DNA of 39,649 nt, taken from Chloroflexota bacterium (lineage in GTDB: Bacteria; Chloroflexota; UBA11872; UBA12225). Positions within the stretch are counted from its first letter, which is position 1. Each line of letters begins with the position of its first letter. The translations under genes were made by a program, and so were the position numbers. Shown piece after piece: positions 1 through 9,417 of this stretch. The notes beneath the pieces are model-generated. The model saw only the letters and a list, made by a program, of their open reading frames with translations, did no database searches and was not told where the DNA came from. The stretch is taken from positions 1 to 39,649 of the forward strand of contig CANFGH010000019.1 in assembly GCA_947446285.1 (NCBI GenBank), read 5' to 3'.

Positions 1-102
1 CCCACACGCCCGATCAGACCGGGCTGGCACACTGCGCGGCCATACCGGCTCGACCAGTTCGAGGCGAATGCCGGCCGTCCTGTGCTACGATCACAGCCGC
101 AG

Positions 103-176
103 TGCCGTGTCGTCTAACGGTAGGACGCTTGACTCTGAATCAAGTAGTTGGGGTTCGAATCCCTGCACGGCAGCCA
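103..176 (+). tRNA. tRNA-Gln (anticodon CTG), CCA encoded
   Basis: Acceptor TGCCGTG pairs with CACGGCA; anticodon stem CTTGA-CTCTGAA-TCAAG; T-arm GGGTTCGAATCCC; 3' GCCA. Confidence 0.95.
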
Positions 177-292
177 GGCAGCTGCCTTCGCGCACTGCAT
201 GACATCCAGCCACTTCGGTCCTCGCATGGTTCCGGTAGCGGTCGGTTCAACTAACTGGCCGGGTACCCGACTCATGGCTCTTTGAGACACGC

Positions 293-1081
293 ATGATGTG
301 GACCGATATTCCTGCCCCTGAGGCGCACTCCCGGCTGACGAAGGCGCTTCAGGATCTCGGATCTGTGACCGACCCGACAGTCACGTCAGTCGCCGAGGCG
401 ACCGGGGATCCGTCCCGGCCATGGCGGGATTGCCAATCGCTGGTCACCGTCGCCGGTTCCTTTAATCCATTGCACTGGGCGCATCTGGAACTGCTTGCCT
501 GCGGCATCTCGACCGTCTCGGCCGATGCCGGAGCATTCATTCTCAGCCCGAATACCGTCGACAAGATGCGCCCGCTTGGCATGGACCTCGTTGACCGAGC
601 ATGGACGACGCAGACGACGCTCGACTGGGCAAGCATGCACGACACGCGCTTGGCGCGGGCATCCCTTTCCGGACTTCTGGTCAGTCACGGCCTCTACGTC
701 GACCAAGCCCGTGCCCTCCGACACGCCTGTGCCAATCTGAGCGAAGCGGGTCTCTGGTTCGTGGTTGGGTTCGACAAGATCGTGCAGATTTTCAACCCGC
801 GGTATTACACGGACCGCACCACCTCGTTGGGAACCCTCTTCGCCTTGGCCGGTTTCCTGGTTGCGCCGCGCGACGAAGCCACGCATGCCGACCTCGCCAA
901 CCTCCTAGCCACCCCCCAGAACCTGCCGTATGCCACCAGGGTGAGGCCGATTGAGCTTCCGGCCACTCTCGCCAGTGTGGCTTCCACGGGCATCCGCGCA
1001 CGCGCATCGTTTGGGACCACCCTATCGGACGATGTCCCACCACCCGTGGCGACAATGATCGAAACACGACACTGCTACTGA
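293..1081 (+). CDS. NadD-like nicotinate-nucleotide adenylyltransferase / nucleotidyltransferase
   Basis: Motif VAGSFNPLHWAHLELL resembles the GxFxPxHxGH cytidylyltransferase-fold signature. Confidence 0.7.
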   Translation: MMWTDIPAPEAHSRLTKALQDLGSVTDPTVTSVAEATGDPSRPWRDCQSLVTVAGSFNPLHWAHLELLACGISTVSADAGAFILSPNTVDKMRPLGMDLVDRAWTTQTTLDWASMHDTRLARASLSGLLVSHGLYVDQARALRHACANLSEAGLWFVVGFDKIVQIFNPRYYTDRTTSLGTLFALAGFLVAPRDEATHADLANLLATPQNLPYATRVRPIELPATLASVASTGIRARASFGTTLSDDVPPPVATMIETRHCY

Positions 1082-1587
1082 CCAGGAACGGATTCGAGTG
1101 CGGTCAGGAAGGCACGTAGCGAAGCGGACATGAACGCTTCCTGGTTCTCGAGCCGTCCGTCGAGACCTGTTCTCACCTCGATCACCATTGGGGCTGGTAG
1201 CGGTCCCACCACCGCGATGAACACGAGGCCTGCGGACTTGGACGACCGGCGGCCCGATTGCGGTCCCGCAATCCCAGTCTCAGCAAGACCCCATGTCGTA
1301 CCCGAGACCGCACGAACTGCTTCCGCGAGACAGACGGCGGCTCCCGCGCTGACGGCACCATCCTTGCCGAATGCATCCGCGCCCAGACCAAGCCACGTCT
1401 CGCGCACCCTTGAGGAGTAGGGAATCACCCCGCCACCGAACCACGCTGATGCGCCCGCTACCCCCAGGAGTGCGCCCGAGATCATCCCGCCCGCCGACGT
1501 CTCCGCAACCGCAACTGTCGCCCCGGTAGCGATCAGGTACGTCGCGATTTTTCCGGCAATCTCATGGACGGACATGTGCGCACTCAC
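1075..1587 (-). CDS. CinA C-terminal domain family (PncC-like nicotinamide-nucleotide amidase)
   Basis: IATYLIATGATVAVAETSAGGMISGALLGVAGASAWFGGGVIPYSSRVR is typical of standalone CinA-C. Confidence 0.88.
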   Translation of the reverse strand: MSAHMSVHEIAGKIATYLIATGATVAVAETSAGGMISGALLGVAGASAWFGGGVIPYSSRVRETWLGLGADAFGKDGAVSAGAAVCLAEAVRAVSGTTWGLAETGIAGPQSGRRSSKSAGLVFIAVVGPLPAPMVIEVRTGLDGRLENQEAFMSASLRAFLTALESVPGQ

Positions 1588-2870
1588 TCTCCCTTGGCCA
1601 TCACTTGCGTCGCTACCTCCATCGCCTGAGGGATCACCGTTTCAAGTGACACCCGCCCGGCCCAGAATGGCGTGAGTGCCTCGCCGACCGCGCGTCGCAT
1701 CGCCCCGGTTGCCGGTGACAGGTTTGGCGTGCGGACACGTAGGAGCGCACCGGGGATCGACGCCCGCCGGTCATGCGGGGCCGAACCCGGGGTCCGGTAC
1801 GTGGTTGCGTCCGTGATCGACTTCGACTGCGGAAGCCACAGACCCTGTTCGAACTCGAGTCGTTGCGTGTCGGGATCGACCAGGAACTGGAGGAGTTCCC
1901 AACCGTCGTCCGGGTTTGACGCGCGCGAACCGATTGCGATCACATCCGGTTGGTAAGCCCCAACCTGAGCAACCCGGCCCTTCGGTTGCGGCGAAATCCC
2001 GAAGTCCAGTGCACCATGGCGACGAATCGTCATCTCATCGTCTGCATTGCCGAACCACATCGCGACCCGCCCAGCAGCGAAGTCGCCAATGTCCCGCACC
2101 ACGCCCGCGGGAGGCGCCACCCGATGCGTCTCCCGCAGCGACATGATCCATGTAAGCGCCTCGCGCACCATGGGTGTGTCAAGTTGCGGCTTCGCTCCAT
2201 CCCGGTCGACATCGTCCCCACCGGCACCCCATAGCCACGGGAGCGGGAATGACGCCATCGGTTCGATGGCCGTTCCCCACCCACCACCACCCGGTGCGGT
2301 ACCTGTCAGCCGTCGCGCAACCCCAAGGAAGTCTTCCCACGTCCACGTCGGCAGTGGATCGGCCATCCCAAGACGTTGGAACCAGGCACGATTGTGAAAG
2401 ACTACCCACGCTGCCGTCTGAGACCGGGGAAATCCGTACCAGTTGCGCTTGAAGGTGCCAACGTCGTAAGGCGGAGCAATGTGATCTGGACGAAAACCGT
2501 CCCGCTTTACCAGCGCATCCAGACGCAACGCCGCCCCGCGGGCGTACATGTTCTGAGCAAGTTGCCCAGGCACCCGCATGACATCCGGGTCCGTGCCACC
2601 GGAGATGAGTGCCTCGAGGCGATCGACGTATGTCGCTTGGTCTAGTGCGGTGATGATGTCGATCCGAAGGTCCGTGTAATTCTTCTCGAAGTTCAGCAAC
2701 GACCAGTGCTCCGCCGCACGAGGGCCAACCTCACCCCATGTGGCATAGATCACTTTCCCGGGCGACGTACCAATTCGAGGCACGCCTGGGAGATCGTCAT
2801 CGGTCCCGCACGCGACCAAGGCAGCCCCGGCAAGTAGTGAGGCATGCACTCCAACCAACCGGCGTGTCAT
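1584..2870 (-). CDS. Extracellular solute-binding lipoprotein (sugar ABC type)
   Basis: Likely start MTRRLVGVHASLLAGAALVACG with lipobox; body reads as a family 1 solute-binding protein (YATWGEVGPRAAEHWSLLNFEKNYTDL). ORF open to 3011. Confidence 0.85.
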   Translation of the reverse strand: MTRRLVGVHASLLAGAALVACGTDDDLPGVPRIGTSPGKVIYATWGEVGPRAAEHWSLLNFEKNYTDLRIDIITALDQATYVDRLEALISGGTDPDVMRVPGQLAQNMYARGAALRLDALVKRDGFRPDHIAPPYDVGTFKRNWYGFPRSQTAAWVVFHNRAWFQRLGMADPLPTWTWEDFLGVARRLTGTAPGGGGWGTAIEPMASFPLPWLWGAGGDDVDRDGAKPQLDTPMVREALTWIMSLRETHRVAPPAGVVRDIGDFAAGRVAMWFGNADDEMTIRRHGALDFGISPQPKGRVAQVGAYQPDVIAIGSRASNPDDGWELLQFLVDPDTQRLEFEQGLWLPQSKSITDATTYRTPGSAPHDRRASIPGALLRVRTPNLSPATGAMRRAVGEALTPFWAGRVSLETVIPQAMEVATQVMAKGE

Positions 2871-3332
2871 CCGCACCGGTGCCGGAAGTGGCGGCGGGGT
2901 GGTACGTGCCCCATCCCCACCATCTGACCCCGCTGGGGCCTGCACGCCATGCGAACCCACCCGCTGTCCGGTGCTGACTGACATTCCAGTGGCCGAGGGT
3001 TCGCGTATCACCAGTCAATCCTCCGCGAACCCGCCCGCGCGACCCAACGACCATCGAAGTCCCCCAAACCAGGCGCAAATCCATGCGCGCTCGGAACTAG
3101 GGGTATGGTTTGGCCTCGGCGAAGGGTACATGAATAGGGGTGGGATGCGGTCCGGAAACGATGGTACGCCACAACGCGCCAACCACCGAGCCAATCACTT
3201 GCGCGCAACAAGAAGACCTCACCTCCCGGATACGTGCAGCTGACCCACCGGAATCGCTGCGGGCAACCGGCGGTCATCGCGGGATATGATGCGGGGGCCG
3301 AACCGACCATAAGCAGTAGATCGGAGCCACCC

Positions 3333-4742
3333 GTGAGCCGAACGAGCGCAAGCTACAGCATCATCGTCCGCTGCCAGATCGAGAACAGGCCCGGAATGCT
3401 CGGACGCCTCGCCTCCACGATCGGTGAGGCTGGTGGGGACATTGGCGCGATCGACATTGTTCGGCAGGAGCGAGGCATCCTCACCCGCGATGTCACCATC
3501 AACTGCCGGAACGACAGCCACGGCGAGGCAATCGTAGAGACGCTCAAGGCGATCGACGGCATCACGGTTGTGAACGTGTCCGACCGGACTTTCCTGATGC
3601 ATCTTGGTGGGAAGATTGAGGTCACGTCGAAGTCGCCCCTGAAAACCCGTGACGACTTGTCGATGGCCTACACGCCAGGTGTCGCCCGCGTTGTCCGTGC
3701 CATTGCCGAGGATCCCGCGCGTGCCTTCGCTCTCACGATCAAGCGCAATACCGTTGCCGTGGTCAGTGACGGATCCGCCATCCTGGGCCTTGGCAACCTC
3801 GGCCCGCTCGCAGCCATGCCAGTCATGGAAGGCAAGGCGATGCTGTTCAAGGAGTTCGGCCGCGTTGACGCGTTCCCAATCTGCCTCGATACCCAGGACA
3901 CCGACGAGATCATCGAAACCGTCGTGCGCATCGCCCCCGCGTTCGGTGGCATCAACCTCGAGGACATCAGCGCACCAAGGTGCTTCGAAATCGAGGAACG
4001 GCTTCGGGAACTTCTCGACATACCGGTCTTCCATGACGACCAGCATGGCACTGCCGTAGTGGTCCTGAGTGCCCTGATCAACGCGTGCCGTCTCAGCGGA
4101 CGCACCCTTCAGGATCTGAAGATCGTCGTCAACGGCATCGGCGCTGCTGGGGTCGCGATCATCAAGATCCTGCTGGCGAGCGGCGTGCACAACATCGTCG
4201 GATGCGACCGCAGCGGCGCAATCCATGCCGGCCGGGCTGACAACATGAACTCCATGAAGGAGTGGATTGCAGTCCACACGAACGCCTCTGGGGTCCGCGG
4301 ATCCCTGAGAGATTGCCTTGTCGGTGCCGATGTCTTCGTTGGCGTCTCCGCGCCAGGCGTGGTCACGGTCGACGACATCCGGAGAATGGCGCCTCATCCC
4401 ATCGTGTTCGCCCTCGCCAATCCGGATCCGGAGATCAGTCCGGAGGATGTTGCCGACGTCGTCAGTGTCATTGCGACCGGCCGTAGCGACTATCCGAACC
4501 AGATCAATAACGTCCTTGCGTTCCCGGGCATCTTCCGCGGCGCGCTTGACGCAAGTGCGACGACCATCAATGAAGAGATGAAGGTCGCCGCCGCCTACGC
4601 TATCGCCAGCACCGTGGCCGATGAGGAACTGAGCGCGGACTACATCATCCCGAGTGCGTTCAATCGACGCGTGGTGGAAGCCGTGGCAGCAGCGGTCGCC
4701 GAAGCCGCGACCACATCGGGGGTCACGCGACGCCGGTCGTAA
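3333..4742 (+). CDS. NAD-dependent malic enzyme with N-terminal ACT domain
   Basis: ACT-like YSIIVRCQIENRPGMLGRLASTIGEAGGDIGAIDIV, then malic enzyme motifs (DLSMAYTPGVARV, SDGSAILGLGNLGPLAAMPVMEGKAMLFKEF, FHDDQHGTAVV). GTG start inferred. Confidence 0.93.
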   Translation: MSRTSASYSIIVRCQIENRPGMLGRLASTIGEAGGDIGAIDIVRQERGILTRDVTINCRNDSHGEAIVETLKAIDGITVVNVSDRTFLMHLGGKIEVTSKSPLKTRDDLSMAYTPGVARVVRAIAEDPARAFALTIKRNTVAVVSDGSAILGLGNLGPLAAMPVMEGKAMLFKEFGRVDAFPICLDTQDTDEIIETVVRIAPAFGGINLEDISAPRCFEIEERLRELLDIPVFHDDQHGTAVVVLSALINACRLSGRTLQDLKIVVNGIGAAGVAIIKILLASGVHNIVGCDRSGAIHAGRADNMNSMKEWIAVHTNASGVRGSLRDCLVGADVFVGVSAPGVVTVDDIRRMAPHPIVFALANPDPEISPEDVADVVSVIATGRSDYPNQINNVLAFPGIFRGALDASATTINEEMKVAAAYAIASTVADEELSADYIIPSAFNRRVVEAVAAAVAEAATTSGVTRRRS

Positions 4743-4804
4743 TGCTGCCAGGCGCGATTTGGTGAGGTGGATGGACAGGGGTAGGTCCGGATCTTGGGAC
4801 CGTC

Positions 4805-4852
4805 GGAGAGGGTCAGCGAAGCTCATCCTGAGAGCACCCCCTGACCCTCTCC
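4805..4852. terminator. Bidirectional terminator-like hairpin between convergent genes
   Basis: 12-bp perfect inverted repeat GGAGAGGGTCAG ... CTGACCCTCTCC, 24-nt loop. Confidence 0.65.
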
Positions 4853-4946
4853 CGTCGAAACGGGCGTGGGCGGCGAACCAACAACTGTCCGGATCAAACA
4901 AGTCACTCTGGCAACCTGGGACCGGCGACCCCACGGGGCCAGCCAT

Positions 4947-5735
4947 CTACCTGAGTGTATGCAAGGGCCGTCGCCGTCCTACCGGCAGCGGATCAATCGC
5001 GCCGAATCCGAACCGGCGTTTCAGCCAGTACCCGATGATCAGCAGGATCATGCGCGTCCCGACACGAAGCGTTGTGTTCAACGATCCGGTGATCTTGCTC
5101 TCGCCGACCCGTCCGCGATAGTTGACCGGGATTTCGATGAGGCGCATTCCCGAAGCAAGCGCGAGGCAGACCATCTCCGGCAGGAAGTGTGATGCCCCGA
5201 CCGTGAGGTTGCCAGCGAACATCAGATAGGCGTCGGTGCGCACAAGACGCAAGGTGCAGCCACAGTCCGAGAGTGACGGGCCATCATGAAGCACTTGCAA
5301 GAACTTTGCCACGGCCCAGTTCCCCCACCGCAGGAAACGACCCATGTTCGCCTCCTGCCAGATGAGTTCCGGTGTCGTGCGCGTCCCGAGGACGAGGTCG
5401 AAGTCATCGGCAAACGCCAGCAACTTCATCACATCCTTGCCGGCAAACGTGCCGTCCGGTTCCGCCATCACGATGAGTTCCGCGCCACTTCGAGCGGCCT
5501 CAGCCAAACCACGTTGCAGGGCATTTCCGTAGCCCTGCTTTGTCTCCAGGACGTAGGTCGCACGCGTGCCCTTGATCAGCTCGGACGTGCGGTCCCGACT
5601 GTTGTTGTCCACTGCGAACACGTCGTCAACAATCGTTCCCCCACCGGCTGCAAAGAAGTCATCGATTGCCTGGGCAATGTTCTTCTCTTCGTTGTAGGCA
5701 GGAAACACGACGGCAACACGCTGGCCGTACCACAT
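4947..5735 (-). CDS. Glycosyltransferase family 2 (DPM1-like)
   Basis: VAVVFPAYNEEKNIAQAIDDFFAAG, DDVFAVDNNSRDRT, YGNALQRGLAEA. Likely start MWYGQRV; ORF open to 5843. Confidence 0.9.
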   Translation of the reverse strand: MWYGQRVAVVFPAYNEEKNIAQAIDDFFAAGGGTIVDDVFAVDNNSRDRTSELIKGTRATYVLETKQGYGNALQRGLAEAARSGAELIVMAEPDGTFAGKDVMKLLAFADDFDLVLGTRTTPELIWQEANMGRFLRWGNWAVAKFLQVLHDGPSLSDCGCTLRLVRTDAYLMFAGNLTVGASHFLPEMVCLALASGMRLIEIPVNYRGRVGESKITGSLNTTLRVGTRMILLIIGYWLKRRFGFGAIDPLPVGRRRPLHTLR

Positions 5736-5963
5736 CAGTCGTCTCCGCTCCTTCCGTGGCAGGATACCCAACCGACGCGACGTTCGAACATAACGCGGCC
5801 CGCAACACACGGATGACTCCAATCCATTCGGGTGCCGGGACAAGCTACCAGCCTGGTCAGAGATTCCTTGTTGGAACGCTCGTGAGGACGCAGATCAGGC
5901 GCAAAGCGCGCAGTGGTCACCGTGCTGTGGGAATGAATGCAAGTGGTCAGGCAACTGGGTCGA

Positions 5964-8435
5964 CTACGGTGGGGTCACGAGCGCGAGGCGCTGGGTGGTC
6001 AGCACGAGTGCCCGCTTGCCACCTTCATCGACCCACAATCCACGCGCAATCTCGCCAGGCGCAATCACGCCAGAGACCTCGCCCTCGAATGCACCGTCCT
6101 TGTTGAGGCGAAGCATGCGTCGCGATGGTTCATCAATAACGTAGAGCGACTTCGTGGCCTGATCTGTATATATTGCGCCGAGGGATCTGGCGGGTGGGGT
6201 GACCCCTGAGAGGGCAAGTACCTCGGCGCGACCTCCAGCCAAGCGCAAGATGGTGCCGTCTCGACGGGACACCCAGAAAACCCCGTCCGTCGCCACATCA
6301 GACGCAAGGGACAAGTCGGCGCGCTGTCCCGCCTGAAGCCAGGCAACGGGTTCCGCGTCATATTGGCCCCCTGCGGTGGCCGGGTGACGCCAAACCAAGC
6401 CCACCCCATCCTTGCCGGCATCGAATACGTACATCGACGGCCCGTATACCACCGCAGCAACGGGTGATACCCAACCCCCAGTTCCACGGACCCGCACTAC
6501 CCGTGGAGGCTGCGCCGCGTTGCCGAGAACCGATACCGTCCCGCCCGGGTCGAGGTAGAGAACACCATCATCGCGCGGGATCAGGCCACCGCCGGTTGCC
6601 AGGAAGCCTCGTGGGGGGAATGGCGTCGGCTGAGGCCCAGTGCCTGGCGTTGGCCTCGGGGGCACCGGATCACGTGTGCCTTCCATCGGTCCAAGCCGGA
6701 TCCCGACAATATCTCCCACATCGTCAAGCAGGCGTGCCGTGACTGAAGCCACCGCACCAGGTTCGGCACCGGTGTTCGGAGGGACCGCCAACGCGACGAA
6801 CCGCCCCCTGGCCGACGCAATGGTCCGGCCAACAACTGGCGGGGTAGTCGGGGTAGGAGGCAACGGTGTTGCAGTCGGTGGTGGCGCAATCCGGACAAGC
6901 ATGTTGCGCGCAGGTGCAATGACGAAGGGTTCGTACTGCCATGCCACAACGCCAACGGCGACGAGTGATGCAAGGACCAACAGCGATCTCCTCAGCCTGC
7001 GGAAGCGCGCCGCCCTCGGTCCACCAGGCAGGAACGCCGGTGGATCGACTAACCGGTCCCACCACTCCCATGGACTAGTCACTCGCGGGTACCGTGCCGA
7101 TGCCAAGGGCGTACCTGCAAGGGTCGAAGGAACAAGCACCACACGTCCAAAAGGCGATACCGGCGCGCCCACCTCAGAACCCGTTCGAGACGGATCCACA
7201 GCAGCACCTTCGGGTTCACCGAGCGACTTGCGCCGCCTGCGCTCAATCCCAACTGATCCATCCGTGGCGACCCACGGCCCACCACGTTCAAGATCGCCGG
7301 TCGGTTGCCGGACACTGGTTTCCCGGGCATCCGCATCCCACGCACCCCGGTCACGCCAACCCGTGCCCATCATCCGGTCATACAAACCGCGGCCCGCTCC
7401 GAGGGTCGCCCGCCAGCCCTGAAGTGAAAACGATGATGCTCGATGGGCGAGTGGCAACACGAACCGGACGACGATGGCCTCGGGCTGCGCATCTCCCGGC
7501 GAAAGAGTGGCACCTGTTGCGCCGATCGGCGACCGGATGGGGTTGATCGGTTCCCCAAGTGTCTCGACCAACATCGAAGCCGCGCGGGCAACAGGCATGC
7601 GTCGAAACTCTTGCAACGTCGCCGGATCCATGCGCGTCGGCAATGCCGCGTCGGTGAGGACTAACCTGACCTCGTGGGACAACGGGATGCGATCGATCTC
7701 GATTTCCACTTCCCAGCGGCGATCGCTCCGCACCTGGCCAACGCTTAGTCCAGTCGGGATCTCGGGTACGGCCCGGACACCTTCGGCATCGACTGCGTAC
7801 AACTGGCACGGTGGCAACTGCGCCACAAATGCGAATGGTTGTGACGTCGCCTCCACAAGAACAACGGTGAAGCCGAACGCGTCTAGGTCGTGCCGGCGGC
7901 GCACCCGTGACCGGATGGCCCGGCAGCCAGCCCGAACTGCCCGCCCCACTGCAGTCGCAGGATCGATATTCGCAACCGCGAGCTCATTGCGAGCGGCATC
8001 ATAGAACGCCTGTGCGACCCCCGATGGAACCCCGTGAACAAGCGCGAGGAACGGCCCACGACGTCCGGTCCCCGGCGATACGAACGCACTTCGCGGCCCT
8101 TGTCCGGTCGACAATTCGAGCAACGGAACCGTCGCGACATCAAGTGCGCCACCACCATCACACTGAATTCGAACCGTGCCGTCGGCACTTACGCGAACCT
8201 CGTCATTCTCGGTCTCTGATGACGATTTACCGGAGGGTGCATTCGTCTCGGCACGCGCGGAACCGGAGGCCCCTCTGCCCCGATCCTGGCGCGTGACCGA
8301 CCTATCGCCACCACCGCGGTCATCCCGACCACTTCGCGCCACGTCTCGACTGGAGGAAACCGGGCCGAGATCAATGATCCCCGGGCGAACGCCGGGCCGA
8401 AGGTCCGGATCATCAGCCCCACGTCTTCGGTCCAT
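5964..8435 (-). CDS. PP2C-like (probably degenerate) cytoplasmic domain, single TM, extracytoplasmic beta-propeller-like domain
   Basis: N-terminal PPM-like strands (FGFTVVLVEATSQPFAFVAQLPPCQLYAVDAEG; EVRLVLTDAAL); TM LRRSLLVLASLVAVGVVAW; Pro-rich linker; repeated blade-like C-terminus (GVFWVSRRDGTILRLAGG, SLYVIDEPSRRMLRLNKDGAFEG). Start MDRRRGADDP inferred; ORF open to 8537. Confidence 0.6.
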   Translation of the reverse strand: MDRRRGADDPDLRPGVRPGIIDLGPVSSSRDVARSGRDDRGGGDRSVTRQDRGRGASGSARAETNAPSGKSSSETENDEVRVSADGTVRIQCDGGGALDVATVPLLELSTGQGPRSAFVSPGTGRRGPFLALVHGVPSGVAQAFYDAARNELAVANIDPATAVGRAVRAGCRAIRSRVRRRHDLDAFGFTVVLVEATSQPFAFVAQLPPCQLYAVDAEGVRAVPEIPTGLSVGQVRSDRRWEVEIEIDRIPLSHEVRLVLTDAALPTRMDPATLQEFRRMPVARAASMLVETLGEPINPIRSPIGATGATLSPGDAQPEAIVVRFVLPLAHRASSFSLQGWRATLGAGRGLYDRMMGTGWRDRGAWDADARETSVRQPTGDLERGGPWVATDGSVGIERRRRKSLGEPEGAAVDPSRTGSEVGAPVSPFGRVVLVPSTLAGTPLASARYPRVTSPWEWWDRLVDPPAFLPGGPRAARFRRLRRSLLVLASLVAVGVVAWQYEPFVIAPARNMLVRIAPPPTATPLPPTPTTPPVVGRTIASARGRFVALAVPPNTGAEPGAVASVTARLLDDVGDIVGIRLGPMEGTRDPVPPRPTPGTGPQPTPFPPRGFLATGGGLIPRDDGVLYLDPGGTVSVLGNAAQPPRVVRVRGTGGWVSPVAAVVYGPSMYVFDAGKDGVGLVWRHPATAGGQYDAEPVAWLQAGQRADLSLASDVATDGVFWVSRRDGTILRLAGGRAEVLALSGVTPPARSLGAIYTDQATKSLYVIDEPSRRMLRLNKDGAFEGEVSGVIAPGEIARGLWVDEGGKRALVLTTQRLALVTPP

Positions 8436-8572
8436 CGCAGAACGATTGTAGCCCTCGTATCGATGTTTATGGAAAGTCGACCAGTCACCGAAGAAAGTTT
8501 GAGCCCATCGAGCAACTACCAGCCAGGATGCGAACATGTGTCCAATTCTGGACCGGTATACTCAAAGGAAAT

Positions 8573-8586
8573 CGAACACCTGTTCG
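8573..8586. promoter_or_regulatory. LexA/SOS box upstream of lexA
   Basis: CGAACACCTGTTCG: CGAAC-N4-GTTCG inverted repeat, just downstream of a -10-like TATACT (8557-8562). Confidence 0.8.
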
Positions 8587-8649
8587 CGTTTCCGGTTCCA
8601 TTTCGGCCGTGCAGGTCGTATCCGGCGCGGGCTTGTTCAGGAGTTGGCC

Positions 8650-9348
8650 ATGGTCGTCGGTCTCAGTGAAAAGCAACAGCAGATCCTCGAGTTCATCGGC
8701 AGTCATATCCGGGAACATCGTCGCCCACCTACGAACCGCGAAATCGGCAAGAAGATGGACATCGGTTCAACGGGACACATCGACTACCACTTGACCGCCT
8801 TGGACAAGAAGGGATTTCTCGTCCGCGATCCGAACACCGCGCGTGGCGTTCGCCTCACCCCTGAGGGGGAGATGGCCCTCGGGATCGTGTCGGCCAGCAA
8901 TGATTCGGACAATCTCTCCGGAAGGGCTCCGATTGATTTCGATCGATCGCGGTCGACGGTCCGCGTTCCAATCCACGGTCGGATCGCGGCTGGCGCCCCC
9001 ATTGAGGCAATCTCCGACCCGTCAGACGTGATCGAAGTGGGCCTCGACATCGCCGATGACACATCGTACGCCCTTCGGGTCCGCGGACAGTCGATGGTCG
9101 AGGACCTCATCGCTGACGGCGACATTGTGATCATCAGACCCGGTTCCACCGCCTCAAACGGTGACACAGTGGTCGCCCTCATCACCAACAGTTCCAGCGA
9201 GAAGGGCGAAGCAACGCTAAAGCGCTTCTACCGCGAGGGCAACCTTGTCCGGTTGCAACCGGCAAACCAGACCATGGAACCCATCTACGTGCGGTCTGAA
9301 GACCTGGTCGTGCAAGGGAAAGTCGTCGCACTCATCCGTCGCATCTGA
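8650..9348 (+). CDS. lexA: LexA repressor
   Basis: N-terminal wHTH LSEKQQQILEFIGSHIREHRRPPTNREI; S24 peptidase motifs GQSMVEDLIADGDIVII (Ser) and ATLKRFY (Lys). SD AGGAG at 8639-8643. Confidence 0.97.
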   Translation: MVVGLSEKQQQILEFIGSHIREHRRPPTNREIGKKMDIGSTGHIDYHLTALDKKGFLVRDPNTARGVRLTPEGEMALGIVSASNDSDNLSGRAPIDFDRSRSTVRVPIHGRIAAGAPIEAISDPSDVIEVGLDIADDTSYALRVRGQSMVEDLIADGDIVIIRPGSTASNGDTVVALITNSSSEKGEATLKRFYREGNLVRLQPANQTMEPIYVRSEDLVVQGKVVALIRRI

Positions 9349-9366
9349 TCCGGCAGACGTGCCTAT

Positions 9367-9408
9367 CACTGGCGTGGCGAGACCAATCGTGAACTCGCGA
9401 CGCCAGTG
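9367..9408. terminator. Bidirectional terminator-like hairpin between lexA and galK
   Basis: CACTGGCGTGGCGAG-N12-CTCGCGACGCCAGTG, 15-bp stem with one mismatch. Confidence 0.7.
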
Positions 9409-9417
9409 AAGGGCGTC

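Noticed and set aside
3219-4946. 575-aa minus-strand ORF antisense to the malic enzyme
   Set aside because: It mirrors a highly conserved + strand gene; long antisense ORFs are expected in high-GC DNA and its sequence is Arg/Asp/Val-biased without family motifs.
5782-5789. GTTCGAAC palindrome upstream of the GT2 gene
   Set aside because: 8-nt palindrome without the N4-spaced LexA arrangement; can occur by chance.
6640-7422. 260-aa plus ORF inside the phosphatase-propeller gene
   Set aside because: Antisense, Pro/Arg/Thr-rich with no domain; the minus ORF is longer and has domain-like structure.
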